Shown piece by piece: positions 1 through 12,201 of a DNA stretch of 64,000 nucleotides. Under the pieces are notes generated by a model. The model was not told the DNA's origin, searched no databases, and saw only the letters and a list, made by a program, of their open reading frames with translations. The DNA comes from Melampsora larici-populina 98AG31. Taxonomy: Eukaryota > Basidiomycota > Pucciniomycetes > Pucciniales > Melampsoraceae. The stretch is taken from assembly GCF_000204055.1 (NCBI RefSeq), contig NW_006768787.1, positions 674,309 through 738,308 on the forward strand, in the 5' to 3' direction. Numbering within the stretch: position 1 is the first letter of the stretch; every line of letters starts with the position of its first letter. The position numbers and the translations under genes are program-made.

Positions 1-1195
1 TCACCGCGCAATGGGTGAACAAACCAAAGTTCCACATGCTGACACACTTACCTGGATCAATCCGACATCTTGGAGCCGCACCTTTATTTGCAACCCAAAA
101 ATTTGAATCTTTCAATGGAGTTCTGTGATATGCTTCGATTCATTCTAATCATCAACGTCCTGGAATTGACATAGCCAATACCTTCAACAATTGGGAACTC
201 TTGAAAATGTTTACATCATAAAATCCGTTTTATGATCAAGAGCTTGACGAGTATGTCACTGCGGGACCTGAATTGATTACAAGATTCCCCAAACACTCTG
301 AGATTCAACACACGCTTGGACTGGATCTGACATCAAATCAACATTTGGACTTCATTGCTGGTAGTGAGTACATCATTGTACCTCATCGCATCTATTTGAT
401 CAACATATTTTTTCTTCACAAACTGATTGTTCAATGCGTAATCAGAAGAAATTCAAGCCGCCTCTCAAGCTGCTATTCCGTCTCATTTGTTAAACGTACA
501 ATCCGACCATTCATGGAAAGAAATTGTAAGCCTGACATTACTCAACAAACAAAAAGTTGAAAAGTGCGACTTCGTTTTTGTAAGTTTTTTTCATAGACTA
601 TCCACAATGTACAGATCCATGTTCTGAATTTTGATTCCAATACAGATAAAAGGCAGTCCCCGCATTGGTTGTGTTTAATCAATATGGAAACCGGCGGACA
701 GAGCAGCTTTGAGAAGCTTGCTTGTGGTCAAAAAGTGTAATCAAAATTGAGTTATCCTGTTCTATGGTATGAGAGAAATTGTGATTCAAGAAGATCTTGT
801 ATGGATTGAAGCCACGGTAAGATGCTTCGCACGGGTTTTTTGTACAGGTGGTTAATTGCTTTTCTTTATACATGATTTGGGATATCGATTGCATTCTCAA
901 TGTCCAACACAACTGCCATGAGGCTTCATGCTCTGTGACAGATAGCCACCAGAAAAGAGTCGAGAGAATTATGGTGTCACAATCAAGCTACTCCATCACT
1001 CACAATCCACTGAATTCTTATATCATCAATGCAGGCGCATTATACTCCGCCGAAGCGCATCAAAGGGCATTTTCACTTGAGATAACAAGGCTGACTCCGG
1101 AACAGTGGAAAGAAGCTGTTTTGAAAGGCTTGGAAGTTTGGAAATCTGCACCACCACCACCACCCAAAAGCCTGAAGAAGAAAACCACAACTTAA
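1..1195 (+). pseudogene. Decayed C-terminal part of a basidiomycete transposon-related protein
   Basis: The window opens inside an ORF. Frame 2 reads KPKFHMLTHLPGSIRHLG and then LFATQKFESFNGVL before a TGA at about 146-148. The same protein type seems to continue in 273-560, and a better-preserved exon follows at about 850-1195 (VQHNCHEASCS, then YIINAGALYSAEAH and LTPEQWKEAVLKGLEVWKSA), ending in a proline run and a lysine-rich tail. From memory, the pattern 'PKFH-LxHLP-x-I-xxxGPA-x-LFATxKFExFN' is frequent in large multicopy proteins of Agaricomycetes and rusts that behave like transposon ORFs. The superfamily is not certain. Stops and frame changes between the blocks show it is dead. Its N-terminal part lies outside the window. 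Confidence 0.5.
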
Positions 1196-1763
1196 ATCTG
1201 ATCTCAAAGCCCCAGTAAATTTGAGGAAGTTGATGGAGCACATTTCAAGTTGTTGTGGATCTTTTGTCTTTTCTCAATTACTGTTTTGATCCCTGTATTA
1301 TCCTTATGATCATATTATTGTGAATGAACACATGCATTTCACACAGCAAAGCAGGTCCTTATTGAATTCATATTAAACTTATAATATGATGTTTTTCTGC
1401 ATTCTATCATGCAAATACACAATCAAAGGTATTCAGAACAATGACACAAAAAAGCAATTCAAAACCAAAAATTGTTTGTTTTGATAGGTTTTTTTGCACC
1501 AAATCAAAGCAATTCAATTCAAAGCAAATTGATTGACATTGATTTGATTTGATTTGAATTGTTTTGTTTTGTTTTTGAATCAATCAGAAGTGACTTCTTT
1601 GATTTGTCAAGTTCAAACCGATGACTGAGGGTGAAATTTCATTGCCATGTCACAAATGATGACATGTGATTTGGATGTGTCTTGAACAAAATATGATCAA
1701 AATCAGTCAGATTTATTTTTTCTCCTGATCGTCAATCTTTTCTCTTTACCATCACATCTCAAC
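1196..1763. other. AT-rich spacer with simple T/G-rich tract
   Basis: No coding block is visible. Around 1530-1580 there is a low-complexity run of GATTTGATTTGATTTGAATTG followed by TTTTGTTTTG. The stretch after it is probably the 5' flank of the ORF that starts at 1764. Confidence 0.4.
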
Positions 1764-3784
1764 ATGCCTCCCAATTCCAAAAAACCTTCTCAATCCAACC
1801 AAAAACCTTCTCAATCAACTCAAAAACCATCTCAATCAAATCCTAAGTTGGCCCGAGGTCCATTGAAGCTATCAACAATACACTTGACTCTCAACAATCT
1901 GGCCTTGACAACAATCAACTTCAAGGATCTCTGATTGAAAAGAAATCCAACCCTACTGGTAAAGTCCGACAGCAATCTCGATCACCATCTCCTTTGTATT
2001 ATGATCAAGACGAGCCAAGTGAAGAGGAACAAATTGAAAGTGAATATGAAGATGATCCAAAGGACTATGAACAAGAAGAAAATGGAGATGGAGATGGAGA
2101 AGAAGAAGGAAATGAAAATGAAAATGAAAATGAAAATGAAAATGAAAATGAAAATTAAAATTAAAATGATCAAGCGGAAGAAAACAAAAAGGAAAATGAA
2201 GATGATCAAGAATTAAAATACACTAACAAAGATTTCGATTTTGACAATAATCAAAATTCAGTTCATTCACAATCACATCAAGGACAACATTCACCCAGTC
2301 GCTTCACGGATTTTCTTGTTAGTCTTGGTGAGGATCAAATTATTGATGGAGCTCATATTCAAATGGCCCGGGCTATGTCAAGTGTAAGTCACTTTAAGAA
2401 GGATGCAAATAATTGGTTATACTGATATCGAGTTGTAGGTTGAGGATCCAGAAAGGCGTGGTATTGCAATAGCTTTGTTTCTATCTAAACTTCATCAAGA
2501 TGTTATGAACGGTCAAGCCAATCTCCGCCAAGAACTCATTGATTGAATTGACACCATCAAAAAAGACCTTCAGGACCAAAACTCAGGTGAAGTGAACAGA
2601 ACTGCATCAAGTCCTTGTCACTCAAATCCAAAAGGGACTTGGGCACCACAACATCAACTCAAGAAATGTTCTTTTATATCACAATTACAACCATATGCTG
2701 ATTCTGTTATCTTTCAACCAAACAGAAATTAGCTTCGCAGTTGGCCTGCAAACACGTCATCACATCTGAAATAGGAGCTTACACAGCTCTTGTAAGGAAT
2801 TCAAGTGGGAACATCATACCAACATCTCTTTTCAGGATGATCAAGGTACATACAAGTTTTTTTTTCAATCAAACCAACTTGTACTGATGCTTCTTTGTCC
2901 TCTATACGGAAATCAATCACTGAACAAGGTGTTCCTTGGTGTAAAGAGCATCTTCCCCCAAAACATCTTGGTTTGGCTTGCACAGCCAATACCCAGACCT
3001 TCACACGCCTGGTCAGGGATAAGGCAAAGCATGCCCGAGAAAATTTGCATCTTGCGGTAAGCAATCCTCATCCTTAAACTGATATCTTTACAACTGACAT
3101 CAATCATTTCTCCACCTACTGACAGGTATAAAACCTCCTCATAACAGTACAAAATATAATCGGTTGATTCCCGATCTCTGTACCCTGGTTGGCTTGGTTT
3201 GTCTATCTGTACTACTAGGAACACAACAAGAAATACACTTACCACTATCTGTCACAGATTGTACCAATTGGTAAGGGGGAAGATGTATCAAAAACTAATG
3301 AAGAGCTTTGGAAGGATGCTGATATGCTTACCCAAACACGTTATGCCTACCTGGTAAGTTTTTATCATTTCATTTCATCTCATTCTTTATCTTATTTGAC
3401 TCCTCACTGCTTCCACTTACAGCGGCGCGAGTGCCTCCGAATCTATCACCCAGCCAAAGTCACCTCAACAATCTGGTTTGAAGTCGCAACTTGACTGTCT
3501 TCATTCCAAAGGGCGCCCGTATACCACATGGTGAGTTCTTTCTCACTGTCTTTCTCATATGTAAGTTTTGATTACAGATTACTGATCACCTTGAACAATG
3601 ATGTGTATGTAGTTTCTACAACATCATCTATTGACAGGATCGTGAGCAGTTTGATTGTGGAACTGTCATGTATGATGATATCCCAACTGCCAAACGATCA
3701 TTTGATTTGCCCTCTGATGAGGTGGTTGAGGCTGAAATTCCTTCTTTAAACTCACGCAAGTCTACGAAGAAGAGACAAGGTTGA
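1764..3784 (+). pseudogene. Multi-exon rust-type ORF, copy 1 of a two-copy family; function unknown
   Basis: An ATG at 1764 opens a Lys/Ser/Gln-rich N-terminus (MPPNSKKPSQSNQKPSQ). After a frame change comes an acidic Asn/Glu-rich region, then several exon-like blocks with plausible splice signals: FTDFLVSLGEDQIIDGAH, then VEDPERRGIAIALFLSKLHQ, LACKHVITSEIGAYTALVRN, GVPWCKEHLPPKHLGLACTA, TFTRLVRDKAKHARENLHLA, and a final exon ending KSTKKRQG and TAA-free until TGA at about 3784. Donors such as GTAAGT near 2385, 3055 and 3353 look real. At least one frameshift and an in-frame TGA (about 2546) break it. The order of blocks matches the copy at 8.6-10.4 kb. No catalytic motif is recognised. It may be a companion ORF of the transposon-related gene upstream. 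Confidence 0.45.
2111..2155 (+). repeat. GAAAAT hexanucleotide microsatellite
   Basis: About seven tandem GAAAAT units. In the frame of the surrounding ORF they encode alternating Asn and Glu, extending an acidic low-complexity region. Confidence 0.9.
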
Positions 3785-4448
3785 AAACTTTTGATTCTTT
3801 TGAGTCTTTTGTTTTCTTTTTCCAATCAAAGAACAACCACGTCTTCAATCGTCAAATCCTTTCAAATATGTTCTCAGTTTCATTTCACATCTCTTATCAT
3901 ACTTCATGTATATTATCACCTTTGTACATTACATTATCCTATTAAACTTACCATGCTATGAATATACACTATTCATTTGTTTTGATTGTTCAAATCGACT
4001 GTCTGCTAGCTGAAATTCAAGCCTGGCAGTGGTCTCACCGGTTGTTTTGCTGAGCCATCAGTCCACCTGCAAGTGGCCTCAAACATCTCACAGACGGTAT
4101 CTCAAACCTCCACAGCTCGTCTTCAGTCCACTTGAAGACGGGCTTCAGATGGTATCCAACCGGCGGACTACAGGCAGTGGAACTGGAGCCCTTCCTCAGA
4201 TGGTCCGTCCGCATATTAAAAAAGGCCTGTCTATAGACGACCTCCATCCTAGTCTCAAGACGGGCCAAACCACTCCGTGGTGTATGGGCTGGCGCTCTGC
4301 AGCTGGTGTGGCAGCTGATGTTGGAAAAGATGTTGGTGAGTTTCATTCGTTGGTTACTTTTGTAAACGGGCTGAGCACTGACATAACATTGCATAGGCTA
4401 CTACACCCTCAACCAAGGAGCATCCAAATCAGAGAGAAACATCTGGTT
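3785..4448. other. Spacer with a GC-richer patch
   Basis: The 3785-4020 part is AT-rich with no coding signal. Positions 4029-4330 are clearly more GC-rich than the neighbours and are open on both strands (about 140 and 119 codons), but neither frame resembles anything recognised. Short repeated CAGTCCAC, GACGGGCTTCAGATGG and CTCAGATGGTCCGTC-like motifs occur. The two-strand openness probably reflects composition, not coding. Confidence 0.3.
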
Positions 4449-5095
4449 AGATGTTGAACACAATTCACTTCTTCTCCTGCAGGCCAAAGAATTTTGGGCA
4501 GAAAGATTCTCAATTCTCTCTATGTCAGCTTTTTCCGCCAATTCCCAAATTGCAGCAGAGGCATGTGTACCCTCTTTCAACTCTCCTGCCTGGGAAACAT
4601 CTTCTAATACCAAGGTATGGGCCTCCAGTGTTGCCACTATGCGTGACGATTTAACTAATAAACCCCACGATGATAAGGACACCATACCATACGCTGTTGG
4701 AATGTTTGCCACAGTCAACAGAGAAACTGGAAAGCTGCATGATTTGATTGAGGAGCCGTGTGATTGCAACATTGAAGGATCTATCTTCTCTTTATCAGAC
4801 TATGCAGTTGGGATCAATCTTGATCACTGTAATGGTTTCATTGAAATGCTATGGAACATTCAAGTTAAACACTATACCCTCAAGTCAACTACCAAGAGTA
4901 AATCAACAGGAAAAGAAATCATTCCATCTAAATCAGTCTTGACCCAGTTTGCATCTTCTTGCTAAATCTCTTCCAGGTTGGCCAATTTGGGCAAGGCCTT
5001 CAAGCTGAAGAAGGACAAGATGTCAAGAAAAGAGTGGGAAGCATATATCAAAGGCCATGTAAAAGGGTATGATCAGCAGGTATACGTCAAACTGA
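4449..5095 (+). pseudogene. Family-T protein remnant, copy 1
   Basis: The block 4522-4965 reads in one frame and contains DTIPYAVGMFATVNRETGKL, then LSDYAVGINLDHCNGFIEML and WNIQVKHYTLKSTTK. A further piece after a frame change (about 4975-5080) reads LGKAFKLKKDKMSRKEWEAY. The same motifs recur at 12.5-12.9 kb and 16.7-16.9 kb, so this is a dispersed repeat family. It resembles, from memory, large multicopy hypothetical proteins of rusts. A possible acceptor (CTCCTGCAG) lies near 4482. No catalytic residues can be named. The frame change and missing N-terminus argue for a dead copy. Confidence 0.45.
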
Positions 5096-6435
5096 CAAGC
5101 TCTCAAAATGAAAGATGCTTAAGAGTTTATTTAGTTTTGTAAATAGATTTCTTTGCAACAAACCTTTGCTTTTTTGAACAAAAGGCTCTGTATCTATTCA
5201 GTCCCCACAACCAATTAGTTATCCCAAAAAACAGTTGTGATCAGGCCTTGAGAGCAATTTGATTACGGTTCCCAAACAAGGTGAAACCAAAATTGACCCG
5301 TGGAGTGAATTTTGAATCTATGGTTTCAATCTTTTATGGCAATTACCAGGTCACTATGAAATTGTAAAACAACATAAAACCCGGTTTCAAAATCACATTG
5401 GTGGAAAGTCTTCTTTAACATCACCACCACCTTTTTCAAGAATGCCACCTGATGGTATGATTATTCAACCAAAACACACAACTTGGAGCCTGTTTGGTTG
5501 CCAGAGATTATCGTATACTACAGTAAAAGTGTACTGTATTAATTGACCTCAAACTACAGAAAAAGTTGCAACTCCCAATTAATCGCGAGTGGAGAGGTAA
5601 TGGGTGGTTTTTAGAGATAATCGTTTGGTAACTCAAAACCACCAACAGCCACCAACCCTACAATTGCAAACTAACAATTGAAAGGAATAATCACAGGATT
5701 GATTCAAGAGAAAATGACGTAAGAACAACTTTGGTGAGTTCAATCAAAACACAGTGCTATAGAGAATCAAGCTCATGCATTGTACACCACAGGTCTGGTG
5801 GCACGTGACGCTCACGTGAGATTTGACTCTGCAATTGAAATGCGTGCTGTCTACATTGTCATACCCGACGTGAGTTACATGTGCCAGCCAGCGGGGCCCT
5901 CACCCAATCTGATCACCTTGCTAGAGCGTGATAACTCACCTGATGAGCGGGTGAGTCATCTCATATCATAACAAGGTGACATGGCTCACTCAATGAACAG
6001 GTGAGCTGACTTGCCTTGTTAGAGTGTGAGTCAAGCTTTGTGATGACCAGGTGTGAAAGCTCACACGCTGTGGCAAGCAAAACACACTTCTCAACCCTTT
6101 CCTTTTATATTCACAAGACTCCACATTTCAGCACATTTTTTTTCTTCTTATCCTCACATTTGATCAGTGCTGCTGAAACTTTACAACTCAGCAAGGAATA
6201 GTGGTAAGAGCATTTTAATCTTCAAATTTATTTATTTAATTTAAAAAGAATCATAATCATATTAAATCAATTGAACTCAACTGATAGTACATGAGTCAAA
6301 AGAGATTATACAATGTTAAATTTAAAAATAAAATCAATAGAAAATCAAGAGGAAGAAAAATGATGAACTCAATGAAAAGGATTGATTGATTCAAAGTTGA
6401 AAGAACTAAATGCAAAATCAAAATTGAAATAGAAT

Positions 6436-6463
6436 AAAAGAAAAGAAAAGAAAAGAAAAAGAA
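6436..6463 (+). repeat. AAAAG microsatellite
   Basis: About five tandem AAAAG units within a purine-rich tract that runs from roughly 6230 to 7020 and shows no coding signal on either strand. Confidence 0.75.
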
Positions 6464-7346
6464 ATCGATTTTGAGGTCTTAACTTGATATTAGATGAGAA
6501 CCTGATGAATATTGAGCAAGGACTAATTGATATTAAAAGATCAAGACTGATCGAGTAACTTATACAAACAAGAGTTGGGATCGAGATCTAAACAACAAAA
6601 GTTGTGATGAGAAAGTGGAGAACGGGTGTTTTGACATTAGTATGCAGGGTGAAGAGTAATGAAAACAAGATAAAAAGAAAGACTTACCTATATAATGATT
6701 AAAAATCAAAGGTACGTATTGAATTTGGAAATCAAAATTAAAAGTGAGCACTTGATTGATGGATTGAAATCAAAGCAAAAGGTCAGAATCAGAAGGGAAA
6801 GAGCTAGATCTTAAGTGAGATGAGGATGGAGGAAATGAATAAAGGAAGATAGTTTTAATGGAGTGAAGAAATAAGATGTCAGTGGAATGAAGTGAAGATG
6901 AGATGAAGGAAAGAAGACGAGAGGAGACAGTTGACTTACAGCTGACTTAAAACCAAATATCGAAATCGATAAGTTGGGAGAATGGACAGAGATCGAGGTC
7001 AAGATAGAGATGAGCAGGGAGTAGGTGTAGAGCTGTGTAGAGTGGTTGGCTTTGATTGGATTGGATCGATCGATTTATACCTTAGAGAATGGAAATCAAC
7101 TGAAGAATACAGCAATGACCCATGAGAGCCCATGAGTGAAGGGGGACTCACTGGGGCAGTAGACAGAGTGTAGGGAGATCTCTGACATGTACCTGTGACG
7201 TCATACGTTTTGTAATTATATATGGATTAATGAAAATGAATGGAAATAAAAAACATTGTTCCAAAAGATGTCTTCAAGATGCATGAGCTGCCCTGTTGCA
7301 AGTAAACCTGAGCCATAATGAGTCATACGAGGGAGGACTGTTCATG

Positions 7347-7477
7347 TGCTGAGCACCTGATCAAAATTCAATTGCCTGCTGAGCACCTGGGTGGTTAGCT
7401 CACCTGCCAGCGAGGTGCTCAGCAGGCAAATCAGCTTATACTACCGGCAAGCAAGCTACATCACATGCTGAGCACCT
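7347..7477. repeat. Four copies of TGCTGAGCACCT, one inverted
   Basis: Direct copies start at 7347, 7377 and 7466, and an inverted copy lies at 7413-7424. The 7377 and 7413 copies face each other and could form a stem. The cluster sits inside the candidate element 5486-8558. Confidence 0.8.
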
Positions 7478-8250
7478 CGTTGGCAGGTTGCGCTTGCACC
7501 AACCAGCTCACCCACTGATTGGCTGGTAAACCACGCCATGCCAATGTGGTCTTTCTCTCAACATGTAGAGCAGGTGACAAGCATTGGGTGAGGGCCACGT
7601 AGCCGCACTCACGCTGCTTTCACCTGTTCCACACAAGGACTTGGCGTGGTCATACCCAACTTACATTTCACGTGGTCCCAGTTCAAAGTTGCGCTGTGGT
7701 GTACTCTTTAAGAGATACTTACTTGTTTGCTGGTCAAAAGCTTGTTTTGTCTCTACCTCTCTCATTTTACATGCTCAATTGTCTTGTGGTCACTTTGTCT
7801 CGCATAAGTCTCTTGTTTATCACCTCACATTTTGTATTGTTAAGATCATGTATATCATCATTTCATCTTTGTACAATGCTGGCTTATCTCATGCATGTAA
7901 AACATCACCAGCTTCAGGTGATTTCAAATCACAAAAGTCTTCTCAACATATCTTCAATTGCTGTGGTAAGATTTGAAACCGATCAACTGTGTCTAATAAA
8001 TCATAACCTTCATGAACCTGCTCAATGAGGTGGGGAAATTGAGGAAGTGATTGAAGATGTGATAAGTTGAATCTAAAAAAGCATCAGACAGAAGATGAGA
8101 ATTGAGATGAGTTGGAACAAAGCTGAGATGAGTGTGTCCAAAGAACTGATGAGGTTGATCGGAGATGCAATGAGAGCAACAATAAGTTGAAGAATTGATG
8201 CAGTGATAGAAGTTGATACATACCGGAGTCAAAGTTGAAGAAGTCTTGAT

Positions 8251-8285
8251 TGAGGTGATGTGAGGTGATGTGAGGTGATGAAGAT
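8251..8285 (+). repeat. TGAGGTGATG tandem repeat
   Basis: Three exact 10-bp units plus a partial fourth. The reading frames across it are low-complexity and give no protein evidence. Confidence 0.8.
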
Positions 8286-8599
8286 TGAGATACATGCGTT
8301 ATGGGTGGTGAGCTGTGGGAGGTGAGGAGGTGAATTTTTGACAAGTACCCTTATCACGTACGGAATTAATCCAATAACAATCAGAATAAGCAGAAAAAGG
8401 GGTTGATAGAATTAATAGAGATTATGAGATTATTGAACACATAATGTTGTAAGATAATCTGTGTTTTTGGGCTACCAAACAATGAAAAAACAGTTGCAAT
8501 TACTTTGCTGTGGTATTGGCATAATCACAGTAAGATAATTGCAACCAAATGTGAGCCCTTATCCATTTGACTGATTAGCCCTTTCACCATTCCTTTGTA

Positions 8600-10394
8600 A
8601 CCTTTCAACTCATCATTCCAGCTTCTGCCTTCCCAAGCACGCGGTAATTGCTTTGATCCTTTACAAGGCCGTCCTGGAAATCCATTTGCACCCGGTGGAT
8701 CTCATGAACCCCATACTGGGGGTAATTTTGTTTACTTCAAATTCCATCTTGATCTCATGTGACTCACCATGTCTTTTTCTCTTATCTTCAGCGGGATCTT
8801 TTGACCATCCGCCTTCAATGCGTATTCCGGGCCAGTCAATGGCAATGGTGATGGTCCTTGGAGTTGTTCTCAAAGCCCTCCTGGTAATGATTTAGAATTG
8901 TTCAATCATCCCAATACTCAACCTGGTTTGGATGGTGGTGTATCACAAACTTTGATGCGTGCAATAGGACTTGATGATGAGCGCCGTGCTTATGTGTTGG
9001 CAGTGATTCAAGGAAATAACTTTTGACTTTTACTTGAGTGTTTTTGTATTAATAAGTTTCCATCAGTTCAATTTTAATTCAGGCAGCTAAGCCAGGGGAT
9101 GAGCTGACCGTCTTTGTTGCTCTCAGTGCTGGACTTGACCAGGTGATACAGCAAAATGATCAAGTCAAGCAGAAGCTTACCATCTGGTTTCCCTGCAAGC
9201 AATTCAAGGTAAGTCTTATCATCCAACTCCTCTTACTTGTTCTATTCTTCTAATCTGATGAGAGATATGATCCAACTGATTGATCTGGATCAACAGGATC
9301 ATCATCGTAAATTTTGTGCCCAGTTGTTTCTTGAGCCTAGCCTACAAGCTTTTTCTAGTGTTCTTATGGATGCACCTAACGGTGTCAATGACCGCCTTGG
9401 GCGTAGGGTCTTGGTTGAGTTTCTCCAACTAATTCTTTTTGTTTGTCAAGTCTTACTATAGATTGGTATGTCTTTCAGGATAACCTTCTAACCAATAATG
9501 TCAAAGACATAAAAGATAATCTTCCCAAAGGCTACATTGGCGATGACGGCTCACAGAATGCAGCTGCAGTCTCTGTTGCACTGAAGGAAGCTGAAAAGAA
9601 TGCTCAAAGCACTTTCCAAAAATTGGTAAGCTGTTGACCTTAGTGCATCTCCTATTGTTCAACTTGATGTTTTTGACTGAAGTAATTTTTCTCATACCTC
9701 CACAGATCCTCCATCATGTTTTACCCAGCAAAGGAGTCAATGCAGACTCTATCCAACCAAACCTCAGGGATTTCTGTGGGCATGTGCATTGAATATCCCA
9801 CTTTCCTGGTTGAGACCTTGTTCACTAATCACTCCAATTTGAAACAGTCCTTTAGCTCATTTGCAAAGTAAATGATACAAAGAAACACATTAGCAATACA
9901 TCTATCTTTGCATCAATGAAGCCTGCTCAAGTTCTCAGATTTACGCACCTGGTGATTCAATTACAACAACCCTTCTTTGGATTCTTGAGTTAACTAACTT
10001 TTTATATGTCTTTGTCTTTGTGTAGAGACTTGCATCCGTTTGTGTCTATTCAAAACCTGCAAAGGATTTCAAGAGTTCTCAATGGTCAATTATTGATGAG
10101 AGCCTTCTGGCAATCAAGAATTCCAACTCAATTGGGCTTGAAGAAGCGTAAGTGACTTTTTCATCTTCTTCATCAACTTCTCAATATTGGCTGATATTGG
10201 TGGTTTTATTCTCTTCTCTATTCAGTTTTGGTTGACTGGTTTCAAGGACCATGCAATATTCAATGGAACTCGTACTTATGCAGTTATTGACAGACTGTTC
10301 GCCTGCTTTGGTTCTTCCTACTTCAAAGGAGGTGTTTGCAGAAGTGAATGCTCCCTCTAAAGTTCCTGAATGTCACAAGTCTCAAGTGAAATGA
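8600..10394 (+). pseudogene. Multi-exon rust-type ORF, copy 2 of the family at 1764-3784
   Basis: Exon-like blocks in order: a Pro/Gly-rich N-terminal stretch, GGVSQTLMRAIGLDDERRAY, DELTVFVALSAGLDQVIQQN, HHRKFCAQLFLEPSLQAF, NGVNDRLGRRVL, NLLTNNVKDIKDNLPKGYIG, VALKEAEKNAQSTFQKL, ILHHVLPSKGVNADSIQPNL, and a C-terminal exon with TSKEVFAEVNAPSK that ends in TGA at 10392-10394. Donors GTAAGT (about 9210) and GTAAGC (about 9628) fit. The block order, exon sizes and an acidic 'LPT/S-x-EV-x-AE' tail match copy 1. Frame changes around 8900 and after 9790 suggest decay. Function unknown. Confidence 0.45.
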
Positions 10395-10519
10395 TTATAT
10401 ATGTTACATTTATTATTATTGATCCACAATGTTCACATTGTAATATTTTATGTCAAGGGTCTCTTACTGTATTCATTATTCATGTCGCAATTAATCGGAC
10501 AGATCTTCTTCAGTGGCTG

Positions 10520-12201
10520 AAATGAATATGATTGCATTTCAATTGCTCTTTTTGGCTAGTGGAAATACCTTTCCTGTACCAATCAATTATGGATTGGTAC
10601 TGGAGAGGCTTTTTTTGGGTGCCTATAATCAGCGATGCCACGTTGCAATCGTGTGGTGACCGTGTTCCACATCCTTTCAGGCTGGGATTCACGGTGAGGA
10701 GACCTCAAAGGGAAGCGGGCATCAAGGAACACATCAACTCTTGCTCCTGATTTCAAAGTCAACAAAACATAATCAGGACATGCTTGGATTGGGATGAGAT
10801 CTTTCACTTACTTGAAAGTATTGAATTTTGAAGCGTGGATCAAGGGTAGTTGCACAGATTTGACCTGGCTTTGCAAGAATATTCTTGAAGTATTCTTCAA
10901 GCTTCACAATCATTTTCTTGGATGCAGGGACTCATTCATTGTGATCATATCTCTGAGCCACCTGAATCTTTTGAATCAATGTTCTTGTTAGGAATAGTGA
11001 TGAGAATATAAAGATAAAAGAAGAAAAACTGACTGATTTCAGGCCTTGAATCACTACAAGGTACGTAGGAACAGCTTGTTGCATTGTTGGAAATTTTGAT
11101 TGGTACAGCATCTCAGTTGCTGCATTAAGTGGTTGAAGGAACAATCACACATTTGCTGTACATAGTCCCACTCAGCAGGTAAAAGTGCAAATGTTTCAAA
11201 ATCTTGGGTTTTGCATATTTCATTGCAAGCTTGACGTGATTAGAGGAGCCTTTGCAGCTTGTGATACAATTGCTTCAATTGAGTGGGGACATCAGGCACC
11301 AAACAATTGGCTGTGCCTTCACAAGGCTTCGGGGCAGGCTGATCTCCTTTTTTGTTGGAATCTTGCATCATGTAATCTACGGCTTCAAATTCTTGATCAT
11401 TTTTGCCAAGGGGAGCTGGAGTTCCAATTTGATTGGGATCTGGTTCAAGGGTGTTTGCAAGCTGTTGAACCATGGCTACAACGTTTGCAAAAGCTTGTAC
11501 ACGCTGTAGACTAGATTGGGTTGCCTTTAGCAGCCCATTGCTCCAAGTGTAAATGGTTGCAAGGTTGATTGGTAGCACATCCGGAGGGTCAACAAGGTTG
11601 CATACATCCATTGAGCGCCATGGAAGTCTGCCTTTGCCAAACTCCTTGAGGCCTTCTCTGGCTGAGGGGTTGATAACATGTGCACACAACCGTGCACTTG
11701 TTTCAAATGACCAAAGGTGATGTCAAGTAAGGTTTCAAGTTTTTGACCAATTGCAGTGTTTGTACCAACATTGTCAGCTGTCATTGCAGATAACTTCTGG
11801 ATGAGGTTGATTTTTTTCAAATACTCCTGAATTATGTTTGCAGAAGTATTTGCATCATGAGGACCTGGATAAAAAAAGGTAATCGTATCAGAAAATATTA
11901 CATAAACAAGTCAATTTCTTGGAATAATTAAACTGGCTCACCCTGCATCTTGGCAATTCCAAGAGTAATGTCCATTAATTTCCAATCGTTAGGAGATTAC
12001 CAGTGAGTGACTCGAAGGGAACATTGTTGGGGAAGTCCAAGTGTCTTGTGTAATGGTGATAGCTGGGGACACAGACAAGTAGCCGGTTTGGAACATCATC
12101 TCAACTTTGGTGGTATGACATATTTTGCTAGTAACTGGCCCAAAACATCCTGATAGCAGATGGATGTTATGCTGAAAACAAATTGAAGTTCTGTTAAACA
12201 C
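10520..12201 (-). pseudogene. Dead hAT-superfamily transposase
   Basis: Read on the minus strand from 12201 down, blocks in order are SPAITITQDTWTSPTMFP, DWKLMDITLGIAKMQ (then a GTGAGC donor near 11941), GPHDANTSANIIQEYLKKIN, LSAMTADNVGTNTAIGQKLE, AHVINPSAREGLKEFGKG, FLQPLNAATEMLYQSKFP, and TTLDPRFKIQYF followed by GTAAG near 10810. These match the usual order of a fungal hAT transposase: the catalytic-core D in 'TxDxW', the 'AMTxDNxxxN' region, 'CxxHxxN', and the 'DPRFK' region. Frameshifts occur near 11985, 11690 and 11140. No dimerisation domain was recognised downstream. Terminal inverted repeats and 8-bp duplications were not found by eye. Confidence 0.75.
10570..10604. repeat. Perfect short palindrome GTACCAATC...GATTGGTAC
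   Basis: A 9-bp perfect stem around a 7-base loop, with weaker pairing outside it. It makes the two strands encode mirror-like short ORFs. Confidence 0.6.

Larger units (their letters stand above)
5486..8558. mobile_element. Candidate non-autonomous DNA element with short inverted ends
   Basis: The left edge reads GGAGCCTGTTTGGTTGCCAG and the right edge, reverse-complemented, GGGCTCACATTTGGTTGCAA. The shared core TTTGGTTGC and the GGGC-type start resemble PIF/Harbinger ends. The right flank is TTA, but the left flank is CTT, so a clean TTA target duplication is not present. Inside there is no transposase. There are purine-rich tracts, clusters of GGTGAG/CTCACC, and four copies of a TGCTGAGCACCT motif. 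It could be an old non-autonomous element or two unrelated pieces of similar ends. Confidence 0.35.

Noticed and set aside
1..1195. KDZ transposase assignment for the first ORF
   Set aside because: The visible motifs do not include the KDZ C-terminal signature I would expect, so only a general transposon-related call is made.
1982..2209. Minus-strand Ile/Phe-rich membrane-like ORF
   Set aside because: Antisense shadow of the GAAAAT microsatellite.
4035..4394. 119-codon minus-strand ORF
   Set aside because: It overlaps an equally open plus-strand frame in a GC-richer patch. No motif supports either.
5780..6201. Small ORFs as possible secreted effectors
   Set aside because: No convincing signal peptide or cysteine pattern, and they lie in a candidate non-coding element.
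10510..10750. Opposed short ORFs with similar peptides
   Set aside because: Their similarity is caused by a DNA palindrome, not by coding.
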